DNA of 64,000 nt from Morinoia aosen (GCA_030386875.1 CM059575.1:43926859-43990858), one strand, 5' to 3'; shown: positions 1-11,467, counted from the stretch's first letter. Made by a program: numbers and translations. The notes: a model not told the origin generated them from the letters alone.

Positions 1-236
1 GGAATGTGATCGTAGCATTTCGCTTGAGTTATGTCCATGCTATGGGGAAAAGAGTGCAGTTATCATTTTGTGAGTAACGTATAGATTCTCGCTATTTGTT
101 TGTTACTCGAAATTATGACGTATATGGTTGAGTCATATTTTTGAAAAGTTATTTACCTGTGTTTCAGTGAATCTCTAATACTGAAATAATTCTAATCGAT
201 AAGCTTGCCTTTAACCGCTGTGTTGTTTTTCTACAG
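1..236 (+). other. 3' end of an intron upstream of the SAM-domain gene's first visible exon
   Basis: AT-rich sequence without coding character that ends in a pyrimidine-rich tract and CTACAG at 231-236. The acceptor AG is at 235-236. The coding frame of the following exon stays open and in character (NGFPLSAPSSPSVSN) right up to this acceptor, so the gene begins upstream, outside the window. Confidence 0.7.
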
Positions 237-897
237 GCAATGGCTTTCCTCTGAGTGCGCCTTCGAGTCCGTCTGTCTCCAACATGGCGAACCCGTCTCC
301 ATGTCGTCCCCCGTCACCCGCGCACTTGAGAGCACCTCCATCTCCTACACAGCTGCAGAGGCTGTCTCGAGCTTACGAAGAGCATTTCCTTCAGCTTACA
401 GCCGCTGCAGCTGCTGTTTCCGCAGGCCACACGAGCGGAGGTGGAGTGAAAATGGAGCCTCTCTCTCCAGATCCTCTGAGGCTAAGTAATAAAGACGCCA
501 AAAGTAGCACTTCTAATAAAGAGGCGAATCAAAATTCTAGTTCCAAAAATAAACCCAAACAAAGTCGATCGTCTCCTGCTCAGCTCACAATTTCTTCTGT
601 CGCAAATGATAACACGTCGTCTCCTTCGGCATCTCCTAAGTCTCAGAGCTCTACTAGGACCAAAACTCCCGTTTCTTTCTCCGGCACTCCTCCTCATCCA
701 TCCTTCACTCCTCCGATTGGTATGCCTCCTGGATGTTTCAACCCTGCCGCTCTTGGTGGTCTGAGCGTCCCTTCTACTGTGGGTGCGGGGAATTTGCCGA
801 GAACATCTCATTTCTTGGAGCCTCCGGCATTGCCTCGCAATTGCAGCGACCTCATGAGGAGTCTCGCTGCAAAGTATAACAACAACAATAACAATGA
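237..897 (+). CDS. Internal exon of a SAM-domain transcriptional regulator, SAMD7/SAMD11-like (Ser/Pro-rich N-terminal part)
   Basis: First visible coding exon of a gene whose last exons carry a Polycomb-type SAM domain. It starts in phase after the acceptor at 235-236: two bases complete a split codon and AAT at 239 is the first full codon, called residue 1 here. It ends at 897 with GA before GTAAGT, and codon GAG is completed in the next exon at 1050. About 220 residues are low-complexity: Ser/Pro-rich repeats at the start, a predicted helical and Ala-rich stretch near residues 36-62 (SRAYEEHFLQLTAAAAA), then VKMEPLSP at residues 70-77, an exact match to the phosphorylation-dependent sumoylation consensus. 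Ser/Thr-rich sequence follows, and a short poly-Asn run encoded by AAC/AAT repeats closes the exon. The methionine at 284 is internal, not a supported start. The protein is inferred to be a nuclear co-repressor or chromatin factor. Assignment rests on the SAM domain in exon 2190-2681. Confidence 0.85.
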
Positions 898-1049
898 GTA
901 AGTGATGCAATGAAAAATTTACAAGTACCTATCTCTGAGAGAAAGAATGAGAAAACATTTTTGTTTGAATACCTATTGAGTGAAATACTTTTTCGTTTGT
1001 AACTATTTTCATCGAATATTAATTGAAACTGTTTGTGATTATTTTCCAG

Positions 1050-1857
1050 GTTGTATGCCAATCAGATGAATAAATCTTTTCCTCGGCTTGGGATGAACTC
1101 GATGATGCCACCGAAAACAGGCTATTCTCCTCCAATCAATTCGCCTCACGCTGAGGAGTCACATGGTGACAGCGTTTTTTCGTCCAAAGGAAGCCCTGCC
1201 AAGCTATTTCCTCCTTTCATGTCTCATTCTTCAATGAATGAACTGCATCAACCAACAGTTAGCTCTCACTCATCAGCTAAAGCCCTTATGGATTTAGTTC
1301 GCAATTCCTCTGGTTCCAAGTCATCTCTGGGCACTGCTACACATCCCTCAAACTGTTCGGTCAAGCGATACGCAGAATCTTCCAGCCCTTTGGATCTTTC
1401 ATCAGGCGATTCGGCGAAGAAATTACGACATGACTCTAGTATTAATATTACTCATCCTATTACTTCCAAAAATGACTTGCTTTGCGAAAGTCATTCAACT
1501 GTAGTCGATTTAGAGAAAAATATTCCCGATGTTCGATTGTCCCATGATTGTGTAAGCAAAGATCGTACGTCTCAAGGAGGTAGTCCAAGCCTAAAATTCA
1601 AAGACAGTGTCCTACCTAATGCGAGGCTCAGCCCTGCCATCAACCATGCTGACGCCTCAATTGTGAGGGGAAGCGCTATCTCTGATGGGAGATTATCACC
1701 GAAGTTAATTCCTTCAAGGCCTCAAGACAGCCCCCACCAAGATGGCATTCGTGACTCGACTCCTTCACACTTGCGGACGAGTGGCATCTTGTCGTGGACG
1801 GTGGAGGACGTGTGTTCATTTGTGAAGAGTATCGACCTGTGTGCAGAATATGCGGAT
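1050..1857 (+). CDS. Internal exon of the SAMD7/SAMD11-like gene (CtBP-type motif and first half of SAM domain)
   Basis: The acceptor CAG ends at 1049 after a 152-bp intron. The first base completes the split Glu codon, then LYANQMNKSF follows. The exon encodes residues 221-489. It is rich in Ser, Pro and His with repeated R-L-S-P/H motifs (VRLSH, ARLSP, GRLSP). At 1387-1401 it encodes PLDLS, the PxDLS consensus through which many repressors bind CtBP, followed by a small basic patch (AKKLRH) that could serve nuclear import. The last part, from residue 469, is the first half of a SAM domain: SWTVEDVCSFVKSIDLCAEYAD. It ends in phase 0 at 1857 with a good donor, GAT then GTGAGT. The reading frame runs on to a stop inside the intron, which is why an unspliced ORF to 1908 is seen. 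Function beyond a nuclear regulator is inference. Confidence 0.88.
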
Positions 1858-2189
1858 GTGAGTGATATACCGTTTAATATTCTTTCTAGCCAGCTTCGCT
1901 TTGATTGACTCACTTATCAATCAGTGAATGATTTCAAACTACTATTTCACGCTGAGATGTTTCGAATAATGAACTGCTGCTCGCTATTAAAGTGTATTCA
2001 CAACCTCAGTAAAATTCTATATTTTAGGTATTGCTTGATAACTCAATTATGCATAATGAATTTTGTTGGTGAAATACATTCAATATTACCCGTAACCGGA
2101 ATGTACGTTGTGCTTCCATTTAAATTTAGTTGGCCTAATTTCAACGATTGCACTTCCGCGTTTGATGCTTTGTCTTTTGCTGTCACCAG
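1858..2189 (+). other. Phase-0 intron inside the SAM domain
   Basis: A 332-bp AT-rich intron with donor GTGAGT at 1858 and acceptor CACCAG ending at 2189. Splicing joins EYAD to MFAEERIDGW, which restores an uninterrupted SAM domain, so both sites are well supported. I see nothing else in it. Confidence 0.85.
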
Positions 2190-2681
2190 ATGTTCGCAGA
2201 GGAACGCATTGACGGCTGGTGTTTGTCGTTGCTCACTGAGACCCACCTAACATGCAACTTGGGGCTGAAACTGGGCCCTGCTCTCAAGCTACGGTCCTTG
2301 TTAGCGTCCATGGCGTCGCTGGAAAGCGACGGGACCACCAACTGCGGCGGGTGTCGCCCTGGAAATATGTCATGGAGTAGCAAAGATGTGCGTAATAATA
2401 GGAGTAATAAGAGCAGTGAAGACGGAAGTGTAAGAGATGCTGCCACTAGTGACCATGATAAAAGAAGTGGCGTTCCAAGTTATGAAAGGCAGAGTAAGAG
2501 TTCTCCTGGCCGTCATGAACGCCGCATGAGTTGCGGCTCAGAAAATGCTCAGGCTTCTCCTTCTAGGTTTTCTTGTGATTCTCCATCTACACATCACGGT
2601 GAACTGAAAATATCCCCTACTCGGGAAGACAATCAATATTTCTCTGTGAGCAGAGATAGTAATTGCTCTTCTCCTTCATGA
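2190..2681 (+). CDS. Terminal exon of the SAMD7/SAMD11-like gene (second half of SAM domain, Ser-rich tail, stop)
   Basis: Starts in phase 0 after the acceptor at 2188-2189 and ends with TGA at 2679-2681, giving visible residues 490-652. The first 41 residues complete the SAM domain: FAEERIDGWCLSLLTETHL, then CNLGLKLGPALKLRSLLA. The LGLKLGPALK helix is the hallmark of the polymerising SAM domains of Polycomb-group proteins (polyhomeotic, Scm, SFMBT) and of SAMD7/SAMD11. The 'LLTExHL' variant fits SAMD7/SAMD11 best by eye. In insects, SAM proteins such as Samuel and Moses are other candidates that I cannot separate without alignment. The remaining 120 residues are Ser-rich and charged, with no known domain. 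The SAM domain is therefore not at the extreme C-terminus. A longer ORF on the opposite strand across 2183-2446 is a shadow. Confidence 0.9.
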   Translation: MFAEERIDGWCLSLLTETHLTCNLGLKLGPALKLRSLLASMASLESDGTTNCGGCRPGNMSWSSKDVRNNRSNKSSEDGSVRDAATSDHDKRSGVPSYERQSKSSPGRHERRMSCGSENAQASPSRFSCDSPSTHHGELKISPTREDNQYFSVSRDSNCSSPS

Positions 2682-3585
2682 AGTCTTCGATTTACAATCC
2701 TTTTAAAATTTTTGTTGTTTGTTTTCCCTGAGGTTTGAATTGTAGTACGTGGTGCTGTTGCTAAATAAAAAATTAGATCGGCATTCTTACAAGATGAACG
2801 GTTGAAGCTACGGAGCCGATTTCTTTGTATGAACTAAATGTTTCACTTAACTGCGACCGATTTTCAGTAGAGCAGTCCAGACCGAGTGGCATTGGAAAGC
2901 ATCCTCTATTATTAGATAATTAAAGGCAAGTAGACTTCGATCAAGTTTGTTAACCTAAATCACCATTTGGTCTCACTTCTGCTTCTGCAGTAACTTGCAA
3001 TTGCTTGTTTTCATCAGATATGTATTTGTCGGGGACCATCTCATTTGTGTGGGTTGTCTTCTCGAGCCGAATTTTCCAAGAAACAACCGGCCATTCGTCA
3101 CACCAACTAAAAAGTGAAATGTCATGTTCGTTGAACGCATAGGATTGGAATGTTTACATACGGATTGTTATCTTACTTCCTCAGTTTGCGTCTAGTTGTG
3201 TCGACCTATACCTCGAATTATTTTGTACTGTTTCTTCTTCTGCAACGCTTAAACTTATACTTGCTAATTTGGACGTTAATTTCCGGTATTCGTTTCAGGT
3301 GCTGCTTTAATTATTGTAGGCAACATTCCCAGAATTACAGCACTTTTTAGTCTTATGCACCATTTAAAGGCATCCTCAGCTTTTAATTGTTAATCTGTGA
3401 ACTGGGTGTCTTTGCTTGCTTGTTCCTATGACCTGTTTTCATCGCAAGATGTTGTTATGACACAATGACTGCATTAAGAGATTTCTGGACGCTCCGAATT
3501 TCGTTAATCTAAGACGGGCGTTTATAAGTAAATATTTATTCGATAGTGTTGAAAATAAATTGTTGATATCTGTTACTTTGCTTGT
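2682..3585 (+). other. 3' untranslated region with two possible poly(A) signals
   Basis: AT-rich, non-coding. AATAAA occurs at 2764-2769, 83 bases past the stop codon. Another at 3554-3559 is followed by a T/GT-rich stretch (TTGTTGATATCTGTTAC) of the kind that promotes cleavage. Either or both could end the transcript, and the sequence alone does not decide. Confidence 0.5.
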
Positions 3586-5394
3586 TTCTTTCTCCCTAAC
3601 TTAAAACTTGTATCAGACAATCCTGATAAATCATATTCACTTTAGTACTTAAAATTGCTTTGATTAACCAGATGTATTCTTTCAGCAAGGAAAGTTATTA
3701 ACGCATTGGTGAATATTCTTCGATGGATAGAGTGTTGGATGACTTTTTACCTACGGTGTACATAGAAGTGCATTTTTTACGTTACTCACATATGAAGGAC
3801 TGTGGCTTGTGCTCTCTTCTTTTTCAAGTGTTCGTGTAATTACCCGTACGCTTGTTCAACGATACTGTGCACGGTTCACTGGAGTAATGTCCAGCAATAA
3901 TATTTAAAGCCCATACATAGTCTGAGAAACATGGAACTGTTCAAAAATAACAGAAAACTCGCAGAAAAATTGTCATGAAAAATAACTGAACGAATAAGGT
4001 GAAGCAAATTAAAAATCCCAAATGTCGACAAATACTAAAAATCTGTAACAATTTTTCAATTCTTTTATCTTGCTATAATTAGCCACCAATGCTTTCAATA
4101 GCTCTCCACTCAGTGTTTCTCTCCACGGCTGAATGAAGCATTTTTATGCAATTATTCAATAATTGTGCTCGAAATAAAATATGAAATTCTGTGCGTAAAT
4201 ATACATTCGGACTATGTGCTCTATAAGATTGGTTATCAACAACATATTTAGGTATCGGTTTTCCTATAAAATTCTCGCGGTTGTTGATTCTGAAAATTCG
4301 CCTCATTATTTTTTGAGTTGAGAAAATGCATTCCGTGAGGAAATGATGTCAATTCTTATCTAGAGTAATAGGAATAAAAATTAAAACCCAAAAAATTTAA
4401 AGAACTATTTTGAAAAAAACTGTATATAAGCAGATGAGGTATAATGGGAAGACAATAAAATGTTTAAAGGAAAAATAAAGATTATTTCTTAATTAATTCA
4501 TTCAATTCAATGATAACATTATAGCATTATATACAAATCACGAACTTTTTGATTTTAGGAAAATCGGTTTCAAATCTTATTATGCTGAAACTATCAGCCA
4601 CACTGAACCTACAAAGTTTTTATATAAATCCGTACAATTTTCATTCCTATGCTTAAATCCAAACGATTTAAGGCAGGAAAACTGGACACGGTGTGGATAA
4701 TTTCTGCTGTTTCTAACGACTCCGAGACTTTTTTGGTGTCTATCTCAAGCGTTGTGGCGCTATTGTGAGACCGCACTAGCTTTGGCACCAATTTGTCTCG
4801 AAAATAAAAATATTCAAACAATAATTGGGCAAATGTGTTTAACAAACTTGTTGGTAAATTAGGAATAAATATTGCTGATGACATTTCTAGTCAACCAACT
4901 GACCACTTGGAATGCATGGATCATGTCATGACTTTTTTTCTTTAAGCCAACTAATTCCTCTAACATAATTGTGCGCATAAACAAGTTGAAAAATAATTCA
5001 AGTGGATTAATAACGTTCTCGACTAAGTTAATAAAAGGTGTAGCTAAAACAATATCACCATTTAATTAAAATATCATAAACTAGCCGCATCTCCTCGTTA
5101 TTTTCTCGAACTGACACGAAAACTGTTAAAGGAACCCCTATTTAAATTTGGAGATCAAATTGCGTTAACAATTTTAGCCCTGTCTTTGTACCAACAATTA
5201 CTGTCAAAATATTCGAGAAAACTGTACATTGAAAGGTGAAATCATATTTTGAGTAAAAATCCTTTCTCTGAAAAAAATTGATTTTCGCTTCAAAAAATTA
5301 ACAACACAGGCTGTATTAAATCCTTTACAATACCTTAACTCCAAAATAGATAAAAGAAAGCTTCTTTTCTCCTTCTTTTCTCCGTATTTCTTGC
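3586..5394. other. Intergenic, no recognisable feature
   Basis: AT-rich sequence with only short, unrecognised open frames. The 91-codon frame on the minus strand at 4609-4884 has no motif I know. Nothing else can be supported. Confidence 0.5.
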
Positions 5395-6865
5395 CTGTCG
5401 AAAAGCATTCGGTTGCATAGATAATGACAATTTACTCCAGAAACTCCCCTGTTATGGCATTAGAAGAGTGTTTTATGATTGGTTCAAATCATACCTAAGA
5501 AATCGTCAGCAATATGTTGCCGATGCACAATCGGAACTACTGACAATAGCCATAGAGTACCACAAGGATCTATCCTTGTGCTCTCCTATTTCGTATTTTT
5601 ATCAACGATGTATATTAATTATATCTTCTTCATTTTTCAAACTCATTCTTTTTGCCGACGACAGAACGCTCTTTACGGGCCTTCCTGTAAAAATTTGATT
5701 TTAATTGCACGGAGTAAAAATAATGAGCTGCATGCAAAAAGTTTCAATGTGACTCAAAACTAATGAATTAGGCCCTGTTATTGATAAGTTAAATAACGTT
5801 TTATACTCTTAGAAATGGAATGCGTTTCTTCAACGCAGTAAGATTAGTGATGGTGAAATTGAAGAAACAAATTCCTTTAAATTCCTGGGTATTATAATCA
5901 ATAATGATCTAACCTTCTATGAGCACATTGCACACATCAGTACTAAGCTATCAAAATCCGGAGGAATCCTCAATAAAGTTAAAAATGTATTACCTAAAGA
6001 AGCTTTGAAAGTACTTTATCGAACGCTCATTTCACCATGTTTACAATACGGAATAGAAGCATAGCACAGAACTGAAATTAAACTAATTAGCTCTATGCAC
6101 TGCGAAAAATAGCCATTACAGCGGCAAGAAAATTGGAATATAATGCTCACACGAGTGATTCATTAAAAAGTTAAAAAGTAATTACGCTTTTGAATTTCTA
6201 CAAGCACTCCATTTGTAACTTCGTGTATAAAGTATTAAGTAATAATTGCGACAAAGGCTTTACAAAGTTATTAAAGTCACAAACTGGCAATCAAGAACAT
6301 AAAACCCGATATAGAAGTAGTTTCATGCTTTTTTATCATTCAAAAGCTCGCTCACAACACAGTATCCTTTTCGTTGAAACCAAGACTTTGAATTCGATCC
6401 CTGCTGAGATCCGTGAAAAAGTTCTTACAAGGCTCTCAAAAAGATTCTGGAATCCCTATTTCTATGGGAATAATAATCACATAAGGTAATTAATTCAAAT
6501 CTTCTCTTCCATTTTTTTCTATTAGATTCAGCTTCATACGTTATTATACCATAATTTATGACATAGATCTTGAGTCTGATCTTAAGCCTTTTCTAGAATA
6601 TGCAGTTCTTTTCTACCCCACATTAACAAATGTTGTTAAGTTAATCATCGAATCTTAAATGAAACAATTCATTGATCAATTTAGTGTGTAACTAGGTTAA
6701 GTAAATTAGGTAAAACATAGTCGTGCACCTTAAAATAGCATAGATGATAGGATACCTTAGAAATCGTTGAACATTTTCGGTCTCACTCAAACGTGTTCAT
6801 CGTACTAGACTTAAGAAACAATCAACTGATGCATCGTTTGTGGTAAATAAATTTTTTACATTGTT
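5395..6865 (+). mobile_element. Decayed, 5'-truncated non-LTR retrotransposon (LINE, CR1/Jockey-like), copy 1
   Basis: Across several frames the + strand encodes a LINE reverse transcriptase. KAFGCIDNDNLLQKL and FYDWFKSYLRNRQQYV lie at 5402-5520, and the catalytic FADD box is at about 5651-5662. A conserved block near 5850-6065 reads NSFKFLGIIINNDL, LSKSGGILNKVKNVLP and LYRTLISPCLQYGIEA. The C-terminal segment (TRYRSSFMLFYHS, ETKTLNSIPAEIREKV) ends in a stop near 6487. Endonuclease and N-terminal parts are missing, as is usual for 5'-truncated LINE copies, and there are several frameshifts and stops. A 3' UTR of about 370 bp, ending near GGTAAATAAATTTTTTA at 6842-6858, matches the 3' end of copy 2 at 45.85 kb, which fixes the 3' boundary. 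The clade assignment is by eye. Confidence 0.85.
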
Positions 6866-6889
6866 TAAATTATTTAAATAGTAGTAGAA

Positions 6890-7800
6890 CGAGTTTAGGT
6901 CGGGTGAATAGAAAGACCGAAGTCCATCTCCCAGAATAGCACATCAGTCCTTTGGAGCATGTGAATGGTTTTACTCTTCGTGGGGACGGGAGCCGAGTCC
7001 TGTTGGAAGTTGAATTCCTTAACTGAAGCCTTGGCCTTCATCCATGGAATGATTTTTGTTATCAAGACGTAACAGGATAATTTGACGTTCATTTTTTCGA
7101 TGTCGGCGAAGAAATGGTTTAAGACGTCGCCATTACTTCAAACCACGCCAAGGGTCATGATGCTAGCTGGTTTCTTCGTCGTCATCGGGAGTTGAATGTC
7201 AATTCTTGAAGAGGAAATTTGGTAATCTTTACGTCAGCTACAAGTCTCATCAGCAATAAAATTAATTTCATCAGAACAGGTATAGATTGTCGATCAGTTC
7301 ATCTTCAACCAGTTCAAAACTTTCCTGCACCTCTCGAAACGAAATTCTTTTATCTTATCTCATAGTACATTATTTCTACCTTATGTATATGATGTCACGT
7401 CAAAAATTTTAATTGCTCTATGTATTGAAGTGATGCTGACGGGCCTTTCCTAGCCAATGACAAAGATAACGCAAATAGATTGGCCTTGACGCTTTTTTTA
7501 GGCCGGCTGAGAAAGCGACGTTTCCGAACTTCATCTCTTCTTGGCACGTGGGTGCACTGGCTCTGAAATCTTAGTACAACTCATTAAAACGCTTACAAAC
7601 ATAATAAACTGTCTGCCTAGGATACTGCACGGATTTGCAATGACAGCTGAGTTGAGGCCCGTGTGACGAAGTCCACATAGATGCTCGTTCCAAGTGCTCC
7701 GTTGCGGAATGTTTATGCAACGAACTTGAAGTGTGAATTGCCGTCTTCATAGAAAACTGATTCAAAATGATGCACTTCAGTGTAGTCAACTTTAAGAGAT
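6890..7800 (-). mobile_element. Mariner-type (IS630/Tc1/mariner) DNA transposase remnant
   Basis: Read on the minus strand with several stops and shifts, the region gives a helix-turn-helix piece (PRQTVYYVCKRFNEL near 7571-7620). It then gives ERCRKVLNWLK, SDEINF (first catalytic Asp, near 7270), KKPASIMTLGVV and DIEKMNV. QQDSAP with HTK-like context (second catalytic Asp, near 6990-7000) follows, and WEMDFGLSIHPT marks the decayed third catalytic region. Order and spacing fit a transposase of about 340 residues. No terminal inverted repeats could be placed. It abuts the 3' end of LINE copy 1. Confidence 0.8.
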
Positions 7801-8765
7801 ATCATAACTCCTGATGTTTTTAAATTTGTACAGATCTATCCGAAAGACCCCATACTTTACTTAACGAGGGAAACGTTTCTTTGTGCTGACAGGCTCTTTA
7901 ATTTGAATATGTATATGGCTTGAATAAATATTGTTAATCAGGGCACTAAAAATAGTGAAATTACGCTAAGTTAATTTTCATTAATTGTATTCATAATTAG
8001 TTAAATTATGGTAACAGGAACATTTTTCTTTAGAATTTCGAACAATTCTATGAAATGATCTGGTCGACATCATTCAACTGCTCGATTCGCTCTTGAACAT
8101 GACCAGAAGGAAGCTGGGCTTCGATTGTTTTGAGATCATCACTCGAAAACAGAGGACGTAAAATTGATATCGTGACGCCTCTCGAGCCATGTTTGTAACG
8201 AGCCATGAGGTCCAGAGGAATTTTTGAAAAAATGTGTTTGAGCCAATTTCCGAGAATAATCTGGTCTGGAACTCAAACGATGAAAAATTCTAATTGAAAT
8301 AAATTTTGAATACTGCACGCCACATCCAAATAGAGACTGAAGTTTGAGCAGCTCAGATCCTGAACGTTAAACTTCGATGCTGCAGGATTAAAAGCCTAAA
8401 GGTTCTCACGATAGTTAAGATTTATACTCAGAATATCATTCATTTTACGTGTAATAGGAAAAGATACTCGCTTGGGGTAACAAATTGTTGTTCTAGATTT
8501 GAATCCAATGGTAGAAATGCAACGCTACAGCAAGTTTCTTCACAAATGAAGAAAATATATCTCATAATAGCTTTGAAAATTATAATGAATCTTACGAATA
8601 TTTGTGGAACATAAATATTTTTGATTCATCATTGCATAGTCTTCCTCCCATATTCGACGGTAGTTAAACATTACGAATGCTCTGCCTCAATCGGCATTCC
8701 GACAAGATCAGAGTTTTACATAACTTTATGCTTATGGTGTTAAACCATATCTGAGTCACTCTCAA
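7801..8765. other. Intergenic, no recognisable feature
   Basis: AT-rich, no ORF with recognisable content and no repeat that I can pair elsewhere in the window. Confidence 0.45.
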
Positions 8766-8965
8766 AAAATTCGGTGAAAGTTATTTTTCTCACGCATTGA
8801 CGGGAGTTTTCGTTGCTCGCCTCCTCCCCCTTGACAGTCCTCCCTCCGAATGGCGTGGACCCAAAAGCGCCTATCGGACATCGGAGTATCAAAGAAGCAA
8901 TTCAGTATTGATGGGACGCGTGGTGCTCGGTATCCCCGAAGTCGATGCCCACAGATTGGGTCGTG

Positions 8966-9124
8966 ATGGGCAGGCAGGAGCCGCCTCACTGGGGCTACTT
9001 TGGGTCAGTGATTCAGGTCGGCTCCTCTCTGAGTGCCCTCATCTCACTGTCATTCTTCATGCTCGTGAGTCGTGCCGATACCTGCGTCCGACCCACAGCC
9101 AACGCTAACAACCTCCCTGCCAGA
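8966..9124 (+). CDS. Possible first coding exon encoding a signal peptide (unconfirmed)
   Basis: In a GC-rich patch (about 8770-9130) the ATG at 8966 has purine at -3 and G at +4. It opens MGRQEPPHWGYFGSVIQV, followed by a hydrophobic run SALISLSFFMLV and a signal-peptidase-like SRA-D site, then DTCVRPTANANNLPAR. After the Arg codon a donor-like GTGAGC begins at 9125. A second donor-like GTGAGT lies inside the exon near 9065. This looks like the first exon of a secreted or membrane protein with a large following intron. The donor is imperfect, no downstream exon was found and the protein is unrecognised. It may be a chance ORF: overlapping frames in the same patch are also open. Confidence 0.22.
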
Positions 9125-9989
9125 GTGAGCGTCATGATCACGGAGGCAAGAGTGTATGTTCTGAAGATCAGATAAAGGCACTCCCCATTACTTCAGCATA
9201 GATAAAAGCTGGATGAAGCTCGTGTGCAAGCAAATTAATCTACAAGATGCTTCGAAGACTCAGTGAAGACTTTTCCGACTATGCATAATTGACGATGGGA
9301 ATCGGCAAAGACGCGCCATAACACCAATGGCAAAAAAGTTTGAAATTAAGTAAGTTGAAATTGAGACCCACGAGTGGCTAACATGCAACGCGGTTTATGT
9401 TTGATGAAATTAATCACCTCTCTAAATAACCTGCGGTTTCAGATTGCCCGTAAATCATGTGAGAGATGATAAACTTGACAGCATGCCTGGCCCAAAGAAA
9501 TTCTTGTCAATATTTATAAACGTAGAATATGAGCTGAGCGAAAGACGTTTGTTAGTTGAAATTTGGGTTACGTTTCAAGCTATCAAATTGTAAGTAAAGC
9601 TCAATATTTCTTTTTGATATCTTGACATCACTTTTTGATCGTATAATTAATTAGCAATTGATTGATCAAGACAAATTACGGCGTTTAGATGCCCACTGCT
9701 TCAGCAAACGATCTTATGTTACTTGATGTACTTCATCGGAGCTCCTACCTGGAAGCAGATCCATCACACTCGATCGTTGCAATGAAAAATGAGGATCGAG
9801 ATTTTGTTTTGCCGCTACCAAATGAACGGCCGCGGGACTCGAGAAAATAAAAAGTAGAACTTTTCAACCCTATTTTGAGAACTGCAGGCTGACAGCCTCT
9901 CATACATGATTATTACTCACGCCTCTCCTCTGTCATTGTCTAGTTTACATGAGCAGCCGAGCGCGGTGTAGTTCTTGCGCTTTTTAGAC

Positions 9990-10045
9990 GTCGAGAGACA
10001 TATATAGTGGAAGATACGCGCTCACAAGCGACGAGATTCATCTGC
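9990..10045 (+). promoter_or_regulatory. Possible TATA-type core promoter
   Basis: TATATAG at 10,001-10,007 sits just downstream of a GC-richer stretch. About 30 bases further is TTCATCTGCACAG, a plausible initiator position. A short ORF with ATG near 10,072 follows. No gene downstream could be identified, so this is only a candidate. Confidence 0.18.
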
Positions 10046-11442
10046 ACAGTTTTCGGATTACTCCAAAAAACCATGATTTACGTGAAGGGAAATTTAACAT
10101 TCCAGTATGCCTTTAAGATCAACAAAACAGTAAAATTAAAGTAATGTTTAAAATATACTGTTCTGTGTCGTACTGTAACGGAACTTTCAACTGAGCTGAT
10201 GCTCTTGCAGTCCAGCGCCGGTTTTTGATAGGGTAGGCATTACTGGATGTTCAGACTAATACTTAACGAGGCAGAGCTGGATGTTTCAGGCCTTATCCGT
10301 ATATAAACTACCTAGTTTATATATAATAGTCTGTTGTTCTCACACAATGAGAGGATGCATCCCAGTGAAAATCCATTTTTCATTTAGAGTGAGGAATTTT
10401 TTAAATCCTTTGGGCTGTTCGCTTATCTGCCAACAAGTGAACTTGCCTCGTTTACTTTTGTCCTATGCGTTCTATGTTGAGTTGCTGGCGCTGACTGGTT
10501 TTAAAAATTCTTTACCGCAGCAATATTCATTCAACACCGGCTTGGATTTTGTCATAATAACTTAAAGATATCACTATATCACTCACTATCTCTGTCTTCT
10601 GCCCATGTAAATATTTTCGATGGTACTTTAGGGTACGATCTACCTAACCAACGTGCAGCAAAATGCAAATTTTTCTATGCTATCGGATTGGCATGTTTTT
10701 TTTCCCATTCGACTCGAAAATTTTGTACGCTCAAGATGATCGAAAGCTAATGGTACATTCTATGCAAAAATATATTTTTATATATATTTTCCCTAAACTG
10801 CACCTTTTGGGGACTCTAAGAAATGAGGGCCCTGATTTAAGATTTAGGGGTCAAAATTAAACTGCTTTTACTTTTTGTTTGTACCGACTTGACATTATCT
10901 AAAAGGACCCAGCCTGATCTAACCTAGCTTATCGTAATCTAACTAAACTTCACCTAGCCTGATTTATTAAAACGCTTCATGGCGAATTTTTGACAAGATG
11001 ATATCGTACGTGACCACAACGTGGGTTAGCTAGATTTTTTAGAAATTTATTTTCTAGTATTTTCAGTCGCTGTAACTATTCCTTGCATTAGAGGGATTAA
11101 AAAATTGTGCATTGAAACAAATTTCTAAAAATCCTGCTGAAAGTTGACGCAAATCAGTCGAGCAAATTTTTTACATTAATAAGAAATAAAAAATGAGGGC
11201 CTAAAAACAGCCTCTCATTTTGTCAGATCTCCTAATAAAAAGCCGCACCGCACGGACCGAAACAAGTGTTGATTCGCGGCAAATATACTCATACAGGTGG
11301 CGGACAAACAAACTATGAAAACCCTTGAAATTTTCTTTTTTTGTACACTACATTTCCATTAAAGACTATTGACCTTTAATTTGATGTGTTGACCACTTCG
11401 TCCGTTGCAATGACTAACTAAACTCTGATCTGTGCTCTAACA

Positions 11443-11467
11443 AGTAGTAGTAGTAGTAGTAGTAGTA
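11443..11467. repeat. AGT trinucleotide microsatellite
   Basis: About eight uninterrupted AGT units. Confidence 0.95.

Noticed and set aside
2183-2446. Minus-strand 87-codon ORF and other frames over the SAM-domain gene
   Set aside because: Shadow frames of the supported exons.
10905-10965. CCTAACC-like run as a telomeric or satellite repeat
   Set aside because: Only a few irregular CTAACC/CCTAGC words; no regular period.
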